Position numbers and translations under genes: made by a program
In this document: one piece after another, positions 1 through 9,335 of the stretch
Position numbering within the stretch: position 1 is the stretch's first letter
How the letters are laid out: every line of letters starts with the position of its first letter
Notes under the pieces: generated by a model
The model's database searches: none
Told to the model about the DNA's origin: nothing
Seen by the model: only the letters and a program-made list of their open reading frames with translations
Origin: Pseudobutyrivibrio ruminis
GTDB taxonomy: Bacteria > Bacillota > Clostridia > Lachnospirales > Lachnospiraceae
Assembly: GCF_015057245.1 (NCBI RefSeq)
Contig: NZ_SVET01000002.1
Span: 186,001 to 250,000 of the forward strand
DNA length: 64,000 nt
Direction of reading: 5' to 3'

Positions 1-731
1 TGCGGATTGAAAAATCTCTGACGAATCCAAAACAGTGGCAAAATCAAAAAGCTTGGCTTGAACTTTGGCACCTTGCCGGAGAAGTTCATGAATGCTGGCT
101 TTGAATGCTTTTCCTCGAAGGAGTTGAGATAATCCTCAGCCTGCTTTAGCTGCTCGTCAGTGTAGCTTCTGTCCAGATAATCATCTGGCATGTTGTAAAT
201 CATCTCGAATGGGTCGTTCAAGATGTAATGATGAGTCAGATCCATTCCAACGGAGCGCATCAAAAGCAGTGAATAGAACTTTGCTCCTGTCTTCTTTCCA
301 ACTAAGTATGCTGCATAGGTGAAAAGTGTGGCGATAACCTCATCAAAGTAAAAATCTATTTTGTATGTGGTGAACACATACTCCCAAAATGCAAACAAGC
401 CTGCGGCTGTGTGCACGCAATAATCGTAATCGCGATTGATTAAAAATCTATCTGTGTAGATGTATTTCCACATTGGGGCTGCATCGTACTTTTTCTCGTA
501 CTCGCAAAGCTTTTCCAAAGTGAATTCGTCCCAATGGGCGTTCATGAATTCTGAAAGAACAACAACGGTAACGTCATCGCCATATTTGCTTTCAACGTAC
601 TGCTTCTCCTTGGAATCCAGCACAACAATTACGCCATTGGCCTCGCTATCGTGTTTTTCTTTTATATCCTTAAATATCAATGGAGTGTAGTCGAGGAAGG
701 CCTCGCGCCCCATAAAACATAAGTTAAGCAT
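1..731 (-). CDS. Polysaccharide-locus protein of unknown function, 3' part missing
   Basis: Open reading frame of 243 codons from an ATG at 731 running off the left edge, so the C-terminus is absent. It starts MLNLCFMGREAFLDY and is rich in Tyr, Phe and Asp. I see no signal peptide and no clear membrane span. It lies 2 bp after the flippase stop codon, and the flippase end carries its ribosome binding site (AGGAGA), so it is surely translated as the next gene of the polysaccharide operon. Content and position recall proteins filed as capsular polysaccharide biosynthesis proteins, but I recognise no catalytic motif and assign no reaction. Confidence 0.7.
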   Translation of the reverse strand, partial: MLNLCFMGREAFLDYTPLIFKDIKEKHDSEANGVIVVLDSKEKQYVESKYGDDVTVVVLSEFMNAHWDEFTLEKLCEYEKKYDAAPMWKYIYTDRFLINRDYDYCVHTAAGLFAFWEYVFTTYKIDFYFDEVIATLFTYAAYLVGKKTGAKFYSLLLMRSVGMDLTHHYILNDPFEMIYNMPDDYLDRSYTDEQLKQAEDYLNSFEEKHSKPAFMNFSGKVPKFKPSFLILPLFWIRQRFFNP

Positions 732-733
732 TT

Positions 734-2182
734 TTATCTCCTAAAGAAAATTAACTTAGTAAGTATACCACAGACAATAAGTATGGTAAACAAAGCCAAA
801 GCTGCGGCAACATAGATGTTTTCTATGAGCATGTAATAAAGTATGCCAGGGATGACGATGGCTAAAAGTGGTAGCCAGCTGTTGGCGAATAATTTCAAGA
901 ATGAGTAGTTGAACTTTCTTGAAAGCTTAATCATCAAAAGCAATGAGTAAAGGGCGTAGCTCATACCGGTGCCGATGGCAACCATGTTGATGCTTCGCTC
1001 TACAAAAACAACCAAGCCGGTTGAGAAAATCACATTGAAAATGCAAAGGGCAACTGAGTTTGCAATCAGTGATTTGTTTAGCTTAAGCACGCTGAAAATG
1101 TTTCCGAAAAGCATGGTTGTGGAATAGATTGCAACGCCGATGATAAGAATCTGAGTTGCAGGAGTTCCATCTGTGTACATTGGCATAAACATCTGCACGA
1201 AGATTGGCATGATGAAGAATACGCAAACACATGCTGCTCCGGAAATAACTGATGTGATGTTGGTGAAATAGCTGGCCTTTTCAAGGAGCTGCTTTTCATC
1301 TTTATTGGCCCCATACAAATGAGAAACCTTTATGTAAAACACCTGGGAAATCGTCTGTGGGACAAGCACCATAGTGGTGAATCCCATCAAAGGAACTGAG
1401 TAAACTCCCAAGTCGTCAGTAGTCAAAAATCCAAGGATAACGAATTTATCCACGCTTTGAACCAAAGTCCAAATCAAGCTGTTGATTAAAAGTGGAAGGC
1501 CGCCGATAATCATGACTTTCATATATGAAAAGTCGAAGCTGAGGCGCACTCCCTTAAGTGCATTCTTGCGGAACATGATAATTCCGAGTAACGCTGATGA
1601 CATTGTCATGGCGTAAAGGCCGTAGTAGCCAACCAGGTTAAGTGCAGCGACGCCGATTCCAAAGGCAATGATTGTACGAAGCAATCCGATAGCTGCGGAA
1701 TAATTGTATTTACCATTCATTCTGACTGTGGCGTTTGACATATCGTCAAAGCTTTTCAGCAGAATCATGATTGGGCACATGGCATATCCAAAGGCATAAT
1801 ATGCCTGGTACTGGTCCATGCCGATGCGGCCACGATAATAAAAGAAAACCCAGGCTTCAAATACCACAAAGATGATAAGGTAAACCATCAGCATGAATGT
1901 TGCTGCTGTGTTTTTCAGTTTATTTGCTGTTTCATAATCCTTTCGGCCGAGGGCCTGAGGATAATCCCTGTTGTAGGCGTTGAGCACACCGAACTGGGCA
2001 TAGTTCATATAGGTCTGGGCCAACAGGCAAGTGCTGTAGATACCCAGTGGTGTTACAGGAACAAGAGACTTTGAGTATACGCTGAAAATAAATGATATTC
2101 CCGAGCAGATGACTGTGGACATAGTCACTAATATGAAATCTGCGCTTTTAATTTTTTCTAGCAGTTTGGTAAGCATCCTCAT
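734..2182 (-). CDS. Polysaccharide flippase (Wzx-like, MOP superfamily)
   Basis: 482-residue polytopic membrane protein with about 12-14 hydrophobic spans over its whole length, typical of oligosaccharide flippases that move undecaprenyl-diphosphate-linked repeat units across the membrane. The N-terminus (MLTKLLEKIKSADFILVTM) has the short amphipathic lead and first span usual in this family; length is normal. The start overlaps the preceding glycosyltransferase by 35 nt; a second ATG two codons inside is also possible and neither has a strong SD, so translational coupling is likely. Context (glycosyltransferases, priming transferase, rhamnose genes) supports export of a surface polysaccharide. 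A teichoic-acid or lipid-II-like substrate cannot be excluded. Confidence 0.85.
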   Translation of the reverse strand: MRMLTKLLEKIKSADFILVTMSTVICSGISFIFSVYSKSLVPVTPLGIYSTCLLAQTYMNYAQFGVLNAYNRDYPQALGRKDYETANKLKNTAATFMLMVYLIIFVVFEAWVFFYYRGRIGMDQYQAYYAFGYAMCPIMILLKSFDDMSNATVRMNGKYNYSAAIGLLRTIIAFGIGVAALNLVGYYGLYAMTMSSALLGIIMFRKNALKGVRLSFDFSYMKVMIIGGLPLLINSLIWTLVQSVDKFVILGFLTTDDLGVYSVPLMGFTTMVLVPQTISQVFYIKVSHLYGANKDEKQLLEKASYFTNITSVISGAACVCVFFIMPIFVQMFMPMYTDGTPATQILIIGVAIYSTTMLFGNIFSVLKLNKSLIANSVALCIFNVIFSTGLVVFVERSINMVAIGTGMSYALYSLLLMIKLSRKFNYSFLKLFANSWLPLLAIVIPGILYYMLIENIYVAAALALFTILIVCGILTKLIFFRR

Positions 2183-3242
2183 AAATCTTCTTTACTTCTT
2201 CCATGTATGTTTCATAATTATTTAAGTCCTTGGCGTGTCTTCTGGCGCCATCAGACTTCATTCTGTAAATCTCCTGGTTATCCAGAAGCTCATTGATGTT
2301 GGAAACAAATGCGTCTCTATCCACAGGCTTCTTGTCTGTGCCGCATACTTTTCCACAATCATCATTGACGGTGGTGATAAGTCCACCAACCTTGCTGACA
2401 AGCACAGGCTTGCCAAAGGCCATAGCTTCCACAGCTGCCATACCGAAGCCTTCGAACTTGGAAGGGGCCACAAGAATCTTCGTCTGATTCATGTAGATAT
2501 ATGGATTGTGCTGAAGGCCGACCATCGTTATATTGTCGGAAAGATTGTATTTTCCAATTAATTCAAGGCACTCGCTTCCTAAATCTCCACCACCAACAAT
2601 GATGGCCTTGATATCAGGATGAGTTTCCTTGACCTCTTTAACAATTCTTACGAACTCGTAAGGGTTCTTGTCATCTGTAAGATATCCTACGAAAAGCAGG
2701 TCAGATTTGTACTTTTCCAGCTTTTCTTTTGACATCTCTGTGCCTGGTAAATATCCCTTTTCAAAAATCTTTACAGCATTGAAAGGTGTGCCAAGGACCA
2801 CAGTTTTACCTGCCATCTTATCCTTGAACCATGCCTTCTCTTCCACGATTTTGTTTGGAATAATTATCTTTGTAAAGTTCTTACATGCTCCGCCGTAAAT
2901 TACGGATTTAGGGCCAATTTTCTGAACCCATTTTGGCACAGAATAGATGTGGCTGATGATTGGAATAGTGTCCGTCACCTTTGTGCACATGAGGCTGCAG
3001 TCATATTCATAGGCATGAATGATATCTGGCTTTACCTCATCAATTGCCTCTTTAATAGCGTTTTCATCAACCTTTTCAACACCGATGTATTCGATGTCAT
3101 GCTCCAATAGCTTTGTTTCTACGGAACCTGTGGCTGTGAGATACACGCTGTGAATATCTTCTGGCATGGCGTTGATAATATTAATCGCAACATTTTCCAT
3201 GCCACTGTAAGTTGATGACTTTGAAACATGTAAAACTTTCAT
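2148..3242 (-). CDS. Glycosyltransferase family 4 (GT-B fold)
   Basis: 364 residues, normal for GT4. The N-terminal Rossmann domain begins MKVLHVSKSSTYSGMENVA, the glycine-rich acceptor-side loop of these enzymes. The C-terminal nucleotide-sugar domain carries LLFVGYLTDDKNP near residue 190 and the EX7E-type motif PSKFEGFGMAAVEAMAFGKP near residue 280. It should add a sugar from a nucleotide donor to the lipid-linked repeat unit on the cytoplasmic face; donor and linkage cannot be read. SD GGGGGTAG precedes the ATG. It resembles the plus-strand GT4 at 23422-24495 along its whole length, suggesting paralogy. Confidence 0.9.
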   Translation of the reverse strand: MKVLHVSKSSTYSGMENVAINIINAMPEDIHSVYLTATGSVETKLLEHDIEYIGVEKVDENAIKEAIDEVKPDIIHAYEYDCSLMCTKVTDTIPIISHIYSVPKWVQKIGPKSVIYGGACKNFTKIIIPNKIVEEKAWFKDKMAGKTVVLGTPFNAVKIFEKGYLPGTEMSKEKLEKYKSDLLFVGYLTDDKNPYEFVRIVKEVKETHPDIKAIIVGGGDLGSECLELIGKYNLSDNITMVGLQHNPYIYMNQTKILVAPSKFEGFGMAAVEAMAFGKPVLVSKVGGLITTVNDDCGKVCGTDKKPVDRDAFVSNINELLDNQEIYRMKSDGARRHAKDLNNYETYMEEVKKIYEDAYQTARKN

Positions 3243-3271
3243 AGTACTTCTACCCCCGCAAATAGTTACGT

Positions 3272-4423
3272 TTATAGGTTACTATATATTTCTTTCATTC
3301 TTGTGTTCACGTGAACTTTGTCGAAATTTTCCATCACGGCAACGTTATGTGAGCCCATTGCTCGGCGGTCGATTTCAGCTTTGGCCATCATGCGATCAAG
3401 GGCTGTCACAAGTGTGGAAGCATCCTTGGAATCGAAAAGATATCCACCAACACCTTCTTCAATCAAATCCACATTGCCGCGGATACGGCTGCAAACAACT
3501 GGCATGCCAACTGACATAGCCTCCATCAGTGCAACTGGAAGGCCCTCCTGATGAGATGGGAACACGTAAATATCGCTGGCTGCAAATACATCAGCTACGT
3601 CGCTTCTAAAGCCAAGCATCTGAACCTGCTCCTGAAGACCAAGTTCGTTAATCTTGTTCTGAAGCTCCTCAGCGATTTTGCCTCTTCCGGCGATAAGATA
3701 TTTAATCTTGTAATCTTTGCCGGCATCCTTCATCTGTTTCAAGGCTTCAAAAACTTCCATGTGGTTCTTACGAGGAATCAACTCGCCTACTGACAATAAA
3801 ACGGTTGTTTCATCATCGATACCAAGCTCTTTTCTGATTCTTTCGCGACCGTCTGCGCTAGCTACAAATTTGTTTGTATCAACGCCGGCGCCTGGTACGT
3901 AAACCACTTCCTTGGCCTTGAACTTCTGAGCGTTTTTGTAATCTTCCTGATTGATGGTTATCAACAGGTCGGTAAATTTACTACAGTACTTTTCCACATT
4001 GTAGAACACCAACCAGTTCTTAAGTGGTGCTCCCTTGAAGAAGTGGAAACCGTGTGCTGCGTAAATAACCTTTGTGCCGTAAAGCTTTCTAGCCTTTCTG
4101 CAGGCCAGGCGGCAGATAACTCCGCCGATTGGCGACTGGGTGTGGACAATTTCATACCTGTTTGTCTCCACCTCGTGCTTTAGTTGCTTATATGCCTTGG
4201 AAAGCTCTGAAATGTTGAAAATCTTTCTAAGACTGGCTGTCTCAATCACGCGACAGCCAAGGTCATCAAGCATCTTTCTGCGAGCCTTCATAGCCTCGGG
4301 AGAAAGAGCGCTATCATCATCTGCCCAGCAACAAGCCACATCTACTGTGTAGCCAAGGTCCTGCAAAATCTTAATATTATCTATATTAAACTGTGTCACC
4401 ATGTACGCTGTATGCGCATGCAT
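3272..4423 (-). CDS. Glycosyltransferase family 4
   Basis: GT-B glycosyltransferase of about 383 residues. It has an N-terminal Rossmann domain (VTQFNIDNIKILQDLGY), an acceptor-domain stretch VIYAAHGFHFFKGAP, a donor-domain start LLSVGELIPRKNH and the motif PSHQEGLPVALMEAMSVGMP. The frame is open up to 4504, but that would overlap the priming transferase by 71 nt; the ATG at 4423, 10 nt after that gene's stop codon, is the better start. Such enzymes usually act right after the priming transferase, so it may add the second sugar (inference). No strong SD is visible, consistent with coupling. Confidence 0.87.
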   Translation of the reverse strand: MHAHTAYMVTQFNIDNIKILQDLGYTVDVACCWADDDSALSPEAMKARRKMLDDLGCRVIETASLRKIFNISELSKAYKQLKHEVETNRYEIVHTQSPIGGVICRLACRKARKLYGTKVIYAAHGFHFFKGAPLKNWLVFYNVEKYCSKFTDLLITINQEDYKNAQKFKAKEVVYVPGAGVDTNKFVASADGRERIRKELGIDDETTVLLSVGELIPRKNHMEVFEALKQMKDAGKDYKIKYLIAGRGKIAEELQNKINELGLQEQVQMLGFRSDVADVFAASDIYVFPSHQEGLPVALMEAMSVGMPVVCSRIRGNVDLIEEGVGGYLFDSKDASTLVTALDRMMAKAEIDRRAMGSHNVAVMENFDKVHVNTRMKEIYSNL

Positions 4424-4433
4424 TAAAGCTTTT

Positions 4434-5816
4434 TTACTTGCGGACATTTGCATTAACCTCGCCTTCAGCAACACCTTCTGTGGCATCCTTTGTAAAGATA
4501 ACACGAAGGGTCATAAGGATTAGCTGGATGTCCAAGAATACTGAACATTTCTCAACGTAAATCATATCCAGCTTGAGCTTGTCATAGGATGTGGTGTTGT
4601 ATTTGCCGTAAACCTGAGCATAGCCTGTAAGGCCAGCTTTTACGTGAGTACGGAATGCAAACTCTGGCACATCCTTTATGTATTCTGCAATGATTTCTGG
4701 ACGCTCAGGACGAGGGCCAACAACTGACATCTCACCCTTAAGGATGTTGAAGAACTGTGGAAGCTCATCAATACGAGTCGCTCTGATAAAATGTCCAATT
4801 GGAGTGATTCTATCGTCGTTCTCGCTGGCAAGACGTGCCTTTCCATCCTTCTCCGCATCTGTAATCATTGAACGGAACTTCATGATTTTGTATTCTTTTC
4901 CACCGATAGTGCAGCGAGTCTGTTTATAAAAGACTGGGCCGCCGTCGTAATTGTGGATAAGTATAGCTGTCACAAGCATAACTGGTGAAGAAATGATGAT
5001 TCCGATAAGTGAAATCACGATATCACCAAGACGCTTGAGTGTAGCTGAAATGCCATCCATTCCAACATTCTTGCAAAGGTAAAGAGGTGTATCGAAAAGG
5101 TTAACCTCCTCTGCACCCTTGATAAGGATGTCTGAAATCTTTGGTGTAAAATATACACGCTTATCTGTTGCGAAGCAGGCCTTTACAATGTCGTTTCGGA
5201 TTTCCGATGGAACGTCATTTACTAGAACTGCGTCGTAGTTTTCAAGCTCACGGATAATCTTATCAAGTGGCTCCATGCAGCTCATTTCGCCAGTGATTCG
5301 ATACTTGTCTGCACGACGATTCATCTTGCGAACAAGGTCGTTTTCGTATTCTCCGTAGATATTTAAAATTGTGAAAGGTGGGAACACTGCGCGATAAAGC
5401 TTTGTGCTGACATATGTGATTACAAGCACTGCAATAGCATCTGCAATAGTAAGCACAATGATGTAAGCCAATGTCATCCACATCAACTGCTTGATACGTG
5501 TCATCAAAATTACGATTACAAATTCAAGCATATTTACAAGTCCCATGGCGATAGCCTGAGACATTGTGAGGATTGATATTCTTCCACTTCCGATGTTGAA
5601 GCCTTTGAATGTGTTGATCATGAGAACTGTCAAAACCACATAAAGGCCGATCATTAAATAGTTACCGATACTCAAGAATCGCTGTGACATAAGCATCTGT
5701 AAACGCATATACCACATAACGCCAAAGAGCGTGGCTAGTACTGCGACTAAAACCACGCTACTTACGAAGCGAAACATTCTTTTGCCAGTTTCTATATTTC
5801 TTACGTTTTGATTCAT
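4434..5816 (-). CDS. Undecaprenyl-phosphate sugar phosphotransferase (priming glycosyltransferase)
   Basis: 460 residues with the WcaJ/WbaP layout: four to five N-terminal membrane spans (residues about 15-135), a central Rossmann-like domain, another hydrophobic segment near 270-290, and the bacterial sugar transferase domain. Catalytic-domain signatures are visible: IMKFRSMITDAEKDGKARLA, RATRIDELPQFFNILKGEMS and VVGPRPERP. The enzyme transfers a sugar-1-phosphate from a UDP-sugar to undecaprenyl phosphate, starting each repeat unit. The sugar (Gal, Glc, GalNAc or other) cannot be told. SD TAGGAG lies before the ATG. It sits 10 nt after the GH25 gene and just before the GT4 genes. Confidence 0.92.
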   Translation of the reverse strand: MNQNVRNIETGKRMFRFVSSVVLVAVLATLFGVMWYMRLQMLMSQRFLSIGNYLMIGLYVVLTVLMINTFKGFNIGSGRISILTMSQAIAMGLVNMLEFVIVILMTRIKQLMWMTLAYIIVLTIADAIAVLVITYVSTKLYRAVFPPFTILNIYGEYENDLVRKMNRRADKYRITGEMSCMEPLDKIIRELENYDAVLVNDVPSEIRNDIVKACFATDKRVYFTPKISDILIKGAEEVNLFDTPLYLCKNVGMDGISATLKRLGDIVISLIGIIISSPVMLVTAILIHNYDGGPVFYKQTRCTIGGKEYKIMKFRSMITDAEKDGKARLASENDDRITPIGHFIRATRIDELPQFFNILKGEMSVVGPRPERPEIIAEYIKDVPEFAFRTHVKAGLTGYAQVYGKYNTTSYDKLKLDMIYVEKCSVFLDIQLILMTLRVIFTKDATEGVAEGEVNANVRK

Positions 5817-5826
5817 AATACTCCTA

Positions 5827-8700
5827 CTAGAAACTCTTATTCATGTCTACATATCCCTTGATTCCTGGAACTGAACCCTTGCTAGAGTACTGCCACATGT
5901 TCTTTCTTCCTGAATATGTACATGATGTATTGTATTGTGCAATCCATACGCTACATGAGCTTGGTACTGAATTTGCATCCATCAAGCTTGTCATCCAGTT
6001 CTTGCTACAGTAAACACCTGCCTTATAGCCAGATGATTGAACTGTTGAAACGAATGCGTTAAGGATTGCCATTCGCTGAGCTGTTGAAAGTGAGCCCTGT
6101 CCACGAACCTTATCTTCCATATCAATGAAGATTGGATATGAACATCCGCCTGCTTTCTGAGCCATAGCTACTGCCATTGATGCTTCCTGAACAGCCTCTG
6201 CCTCGTTGAGGGCAGTTGAGTAAATGTAAACACCTACGCTTACTCCGTTGGCCTTGGCTCCGGACATATTCTTGTAGAAATATGGATCCTCGTGGAGCTG
6301 TCCATCATACATACCTCTGTAACCGCAACGAATGATTGCAAATGAAACTGCTGACTTAGCCTGTGACCAGTCGATGTTTGCCTGATACTTAGAAACATCG
6401 ATACCTGTTCCCTTGTTTGCCAAAACGCCATCTGTTCCAAAATCGTAGCTAACACCCTGGATTACCTGAGTGCCTGTTACCTTGTTGCCGTTCTTGTCGA
6501 AGTAGTATGTATTGCCATCAATTGACTGCCAACCATAGTATGTATAGCTAGCTTCTTTGTAATAATACTTTTTGCCTTTTTCATAATCAGCAGCAGTTGC
6601 TTCCTTTGTGCACTGCTCATCAAGATAAAGCTGGTTGCCAGCTGCGTCCTTAAGCTTTTCTGTAGAATCGCCTGAGCCGTATCCTGATACCGTATATGTA
6701 ACAGCAAGTGTGTTATCTGTTGCCTTGTCTGAGAATGTTGCTACACCCTTAAGTGTGTAATCGCCATCCTTTGTAACTTTGAAAGTACCGCTACCGTTTG
6801 ACATTGTAACAGCTGTACCATTTACTGTGACGCTACCAACATTTGCTGAAGCCTTGATTGTGAATGTGCCAGCTGAGTAGCTCATGTCGAGGGTAGCTTC
6901 TTCTGTTGTTTTGGTAGTTGTTATCTTTTTGTATGTGAATGTAACTGTTACATCACTAGTTCCAACTGTACCTGTTACTGGTGTAGTTGATGTCAATGTA
7001 TAGCCATTGATTGTTGCTGCATCATATTTGTATGTTGCACCTTCTTCTTTTGTCTCAGTGAATGCTTTGTAACCAGAAATTTCATTTCCTGATTCGTCTA
7101 CATACTTAACAGTGATTGTATGCTTTGCTTTTTCAGCTGGAGCTGGAGTCTGACTTCCAGAGCCTGAATTTGATCCTGAGTTATCTGTGCTTCCACTTGT
7201 TGAACCTGAATTAGATCCTGAGTTATCTGTACTTCCACCTGTAGAGCCTGAATTTGATCCTGAATTATCTGTACTTCCACCTGTTGAACCTGACTCCGAA
7301 CTTGAGCCTGAACCTGATTCGCTACTAGATGAACCTGAAGATGAACTATCTGTACTTCCAGAACCTGCATTACTGTTGCTAGAAGTATCTTCTCCAGTCT
7401 TAGTAGTATCCTCTGATGAACCATCATTTGTGGTAGCCACCTTTGTAGCCTTCATCATAAGGGCATCGATATAATCAAGCTTGCTAGCTGCAGCTACATA
7501 GCCCTTTGTTCTTAAGTAACGTGAAGCTGTCTTAACAACATCGTGTGTTACCTTTGTGATACCACCACTCTTTACTGTTGCCTTGCTCTTGCTTGCTGTA
7601 GCTGTGCTCTTTGGAGCAACTGCCTCGGCCTGCTTAACCTCACCTGAGCCGTTTTCAACCTTCTTAGATTCAACGAACTCAACTGTATCTGTAAGCTTGT
7701 TCTCTACAGGAACCTCTGCAGCGGCAGCCTTCTGTCCATCCTCGGAAGCCACATCCTTCTTAATCTGCTTTGTGATTTCCTTCTGAACCTTGTACTCTAC
7801 CTTGTCCTTTACATTGGCTGCAGTAGTGTATGTTACAGGCTCGTAGCTAACTTCTGTGTCCAAGTCGTTTACTAAGCAAAGTACATAGTCGCCGGCTTCC
7901 ATGTCTGTCTGAGTGATTACACCGTCCATATCATCATCTGTATAAACGGTACCTTCTGCCTCATTAACAGCTACTGTATAAGCCTGAACTGCTGTCTCTT
8001 TATCAAGATATAAAAGATACAATGGATCTGAGCTGATATCTCCAGTCTGAGTCTCAACTACATCACCGTTTTCATCTGTAACAGTGACTGCTGCGTTTCT
8101 ATCCTGGAGGATCTGCATAATCTGGAATGAGTTAGTTGGTATTGTAACTGTTGCCTCATTGCTTGCAGTCTCTGTTGTGTCCTCTGAAGTATCTTCTGAT
8201 TCTTCTGAATCATCCTTAGAGAAATCAATCTCTTCTCCATCGACTGGGAGGGCATCGCTTTCTTCCTCAGAACCTGTTTCCTCTGTGTCTGTTGAGAAGT
8301 CGTAATCCTTTGTGTACTCAGCAATCTGAGCATCGATATCCTTGATTGCATCAACATATGACTGAAGGCTTTCCGCATTATCCTCAGTCAAAAGCTTTAC
8401 TTCAAAAGGAATTCCTGTGATAGGATTGTCGTTCTCGTCTGAGATGTAGATTGTCAAATCCTTCTCTAATGATTCACTTGTTATTTTTACATTAACAAAT
8501 TCTGGGATATAGACATCATTATTAGCAGCCTGCTCTGTGACCTCTACAACCTCAACTGGCTCTTCTTTGTCAGTTACAAGATTGTAAACACCATAGCCGC
8601 CTGCACCTGCCGCTGTAACACCAACAGCACTGGCAACGGCGATACTGGCCGCCTTATGCGATGCTATAAAGAATTTCAAACTCTCCCATAATTCTTCCAT
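5827..8700 (-). CDS. Membrane-anchored GH25 muramidase with MucBP-like and wall-binding modules
   Basis: 957 residues. Order: short cytoplasmic N-terminus, one membrane span (about residues 17-40) without cleavage site, acidic Thr/Ser/Glu region (to about 440), a Gly/Ser/Asn/Thr linker with three 14-residue repeats, a MucBP-like domain (about 540-615, HTITVKYVDESGNEISGY), a beta-rich stretch, one choline-binding-type repeat (YYGWQSIDGNTYYFDKNG), then the GH25 lysozyme domain (from about 764: GTGIDVSKYQANIDW, catalytic-type IFIDMED). It should cleave peptidoglycan between MurNAc and GlcNAc outside the cell while tethered. Its place between rfbC and the priming transferase suggests a role in wall remodelling linked to polysaccharide export (inference). 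SD GGGAGA. Confidence 0.88.
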   Translation of the reverse strand: MEELWESLKFFIASHKAASIAVASAVGVTAAGAGGYGVYNLVTDKEEPVEVVEVTEQAANNDVYIPEFVNVKITSESLEKDLTIYISDENDNPITGIPFEVKLLTEDNAESLQSYVDAIKDIDAQIAEYTKDYDFSTDTEETGSEEESDALPVDGEEIDFSKDDSEESEDTSEDTTETASNEATVTIPTNSFQIMQILQDRNAAVTVTDENGDVVETQTGDISSDPLYLLYLDKETAVQAYTVAVNEAEGTVYTDDDMDGVITQTDMEAGDYVLCLVNDLDTEVSYEPVTYTTAANVKDKVEYKVQKEITKQIKKDVASEDGQKAAAAEVPVENKLTDTVEFVESKKVENGSGEVKQAEAVAPKSTATASKSKATVKSGGITKVTHDVVKTASRYLRTKGYVAAASKLDYIDALMMKATKVATTNDGSSEDTTKTGEDTSSNSNAGSGSTDSSSSGSSSSESGSGSSSESGSTGGSTDNSGSNSGSTGGSTDNSGSNSGSTSGSTDNSGSNSGSGSQTPAPAEKAKHTITVKYVDESGNEISGYKAFTETKEEGATYKYDAATINGYTLTSTTPVTGTVGTSDVTVTFTYKKITTTKTTEEATLDMSYSAGTFTIKASANVGSVTVNGTAVTMSNGSGTFKVTKDGDYTLKGVATFSDKATDNTLAVTYTVSGYGSGDSTEKLKDAAGNQLYLDEQCTKEATAADYEKGKKYYYKEASYTYYGWQSIDGNTYYFDKNGNKVTGTQVIQGVSYDFGTDGVLANKGTGIDVSKYQANIDWSQAKSAVSFAIIRCGYRGMYDGQLHEDPYFYKNMSGAKANGVSVGVYIYSTALNEAEAVQEASMAVAMAQKAGGCSYPIFIDMEDKVRGQGSLSTAQRMAILNAFVSTVQSSGYKAGVYCSKNWMTSLMDANSVPSSCSVWIAQYNTSCTYSGRKNMWQYSSKGSVPGIKGYVDMNKSF
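7172..7297 (-). repeat. Three 42-bp in-frame tandem repeats in the GH25 linker
   Basis: Three near-identical 42-bp units with the same start word spaced at 7172, 7214 and 7256 encode 14-residue Gly/Ser/Thr/Asn/Asp units. They probably form a flexible wall-spanning linker and are likely to vary in copy number between strains. Confidence 0.85.
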
Positions 8701-8724
8701 TTTATAATTCTCCCAAATTAAATC

Positions 8725-9306
8725 TTAAGCGTTGATATTTCTCTCTGCGCAGTAATCCTTGAAAGATGCGTTTACCTTATCTTTGTCTGAAAGGATTAAA
8801 TCTGCCTCAGTCATACCCTCTGGGATTGGCCACTGAACAGCGATATCTGGATCGTTGTACATAAGACCGCCCTCATCGTTTGGATGATAGAAATCAGTAA
8901 CCTTGTAGCAGAACTCTGCATAATCGCTGACTACTAAGAATCCATGAGCGAATCCCTTTGGAATCATGAACTGCTTTTTATTCTCCTCTGAAAGAAGAAT
9001 TCCATAGTGCTGTCCAAATGTAGCTGATCCCTGGCGGAGGTCAACTGCTACATCATAAACTTCACCTTTGATTACACGAACAAGCTTGTCCTGTGGGAAG
9101 TTCTTCTGGAAGTGAAGGCCACGAAGTACACCCTTCTTGCTTGCAGACTGATTGTCCTGTACAAAGACATAATCAAGTCCTTCTGCCTTCATATCATTTT
9201 CGTTGTATGTCTCCATGAAGTAACCACGCTCATCACCAAATACCTTAGGAGTGATAACACAGAGGCCTTCAATACCATTTACATTTTTCTCAACTGTAAT
9301 TGCCAT
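8725..9306 (-). CDS. rfbC: dTDP-4-dehydrorhamnose 3,5-epimerase
   Basis: 193 residues, normal for RmlC cupins. Family signatures: VFGDERGYFMETYNENDM near the N-terminus, FVQDNQSASKKGVLRGLHFQ with the catalytic His, and IPKGFAHGFLVVSDYAEFCY. It epimerises C3 and C5 of dTDP-4-keto-6-deoxyglucose, third step of dTDP-L-rhamnose synthesis in the cytoplasm. It follows rfbA by 29 bp in the same operon. Only a weak SD (AGATAAAG) is seen. Confidence 0.96.
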   Translation of the reverse strand: MAITVEKNVNGIEGLCVITPKVFGDERGYFMETYNENDMKAEGLDYVFVQDNQSASKKGVLRGLHFQKNFPQDKLVRVIKGEVYDVAVDLRQGSATFGQHYGILLSEENKKQFMIPKGFAHGFLVVSDYAEFCYKVTDFYHPNDEGGLMYNDPDIAVQWPIPEGMTEADLILSDKDKVNASFKDYCAERNINA

Positions 9307-9335
9307 TTTCTTTATCTATACTCTTTCTAATTTTT

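Noticed and set aside
4424..4504. Upstream start of the second GT4 gene
   Set aside because: Would overlap the priming transferase by 71 nt with a non-conserved N-terminus; the ATG at 4423 is preferred.
7187..7474. Pro/Glu/Leu-rich plus-strand frame in the GH25 gene
   Set aside because: Produced by the tandem repeat of the Gly/Ser linker read on the other strand.
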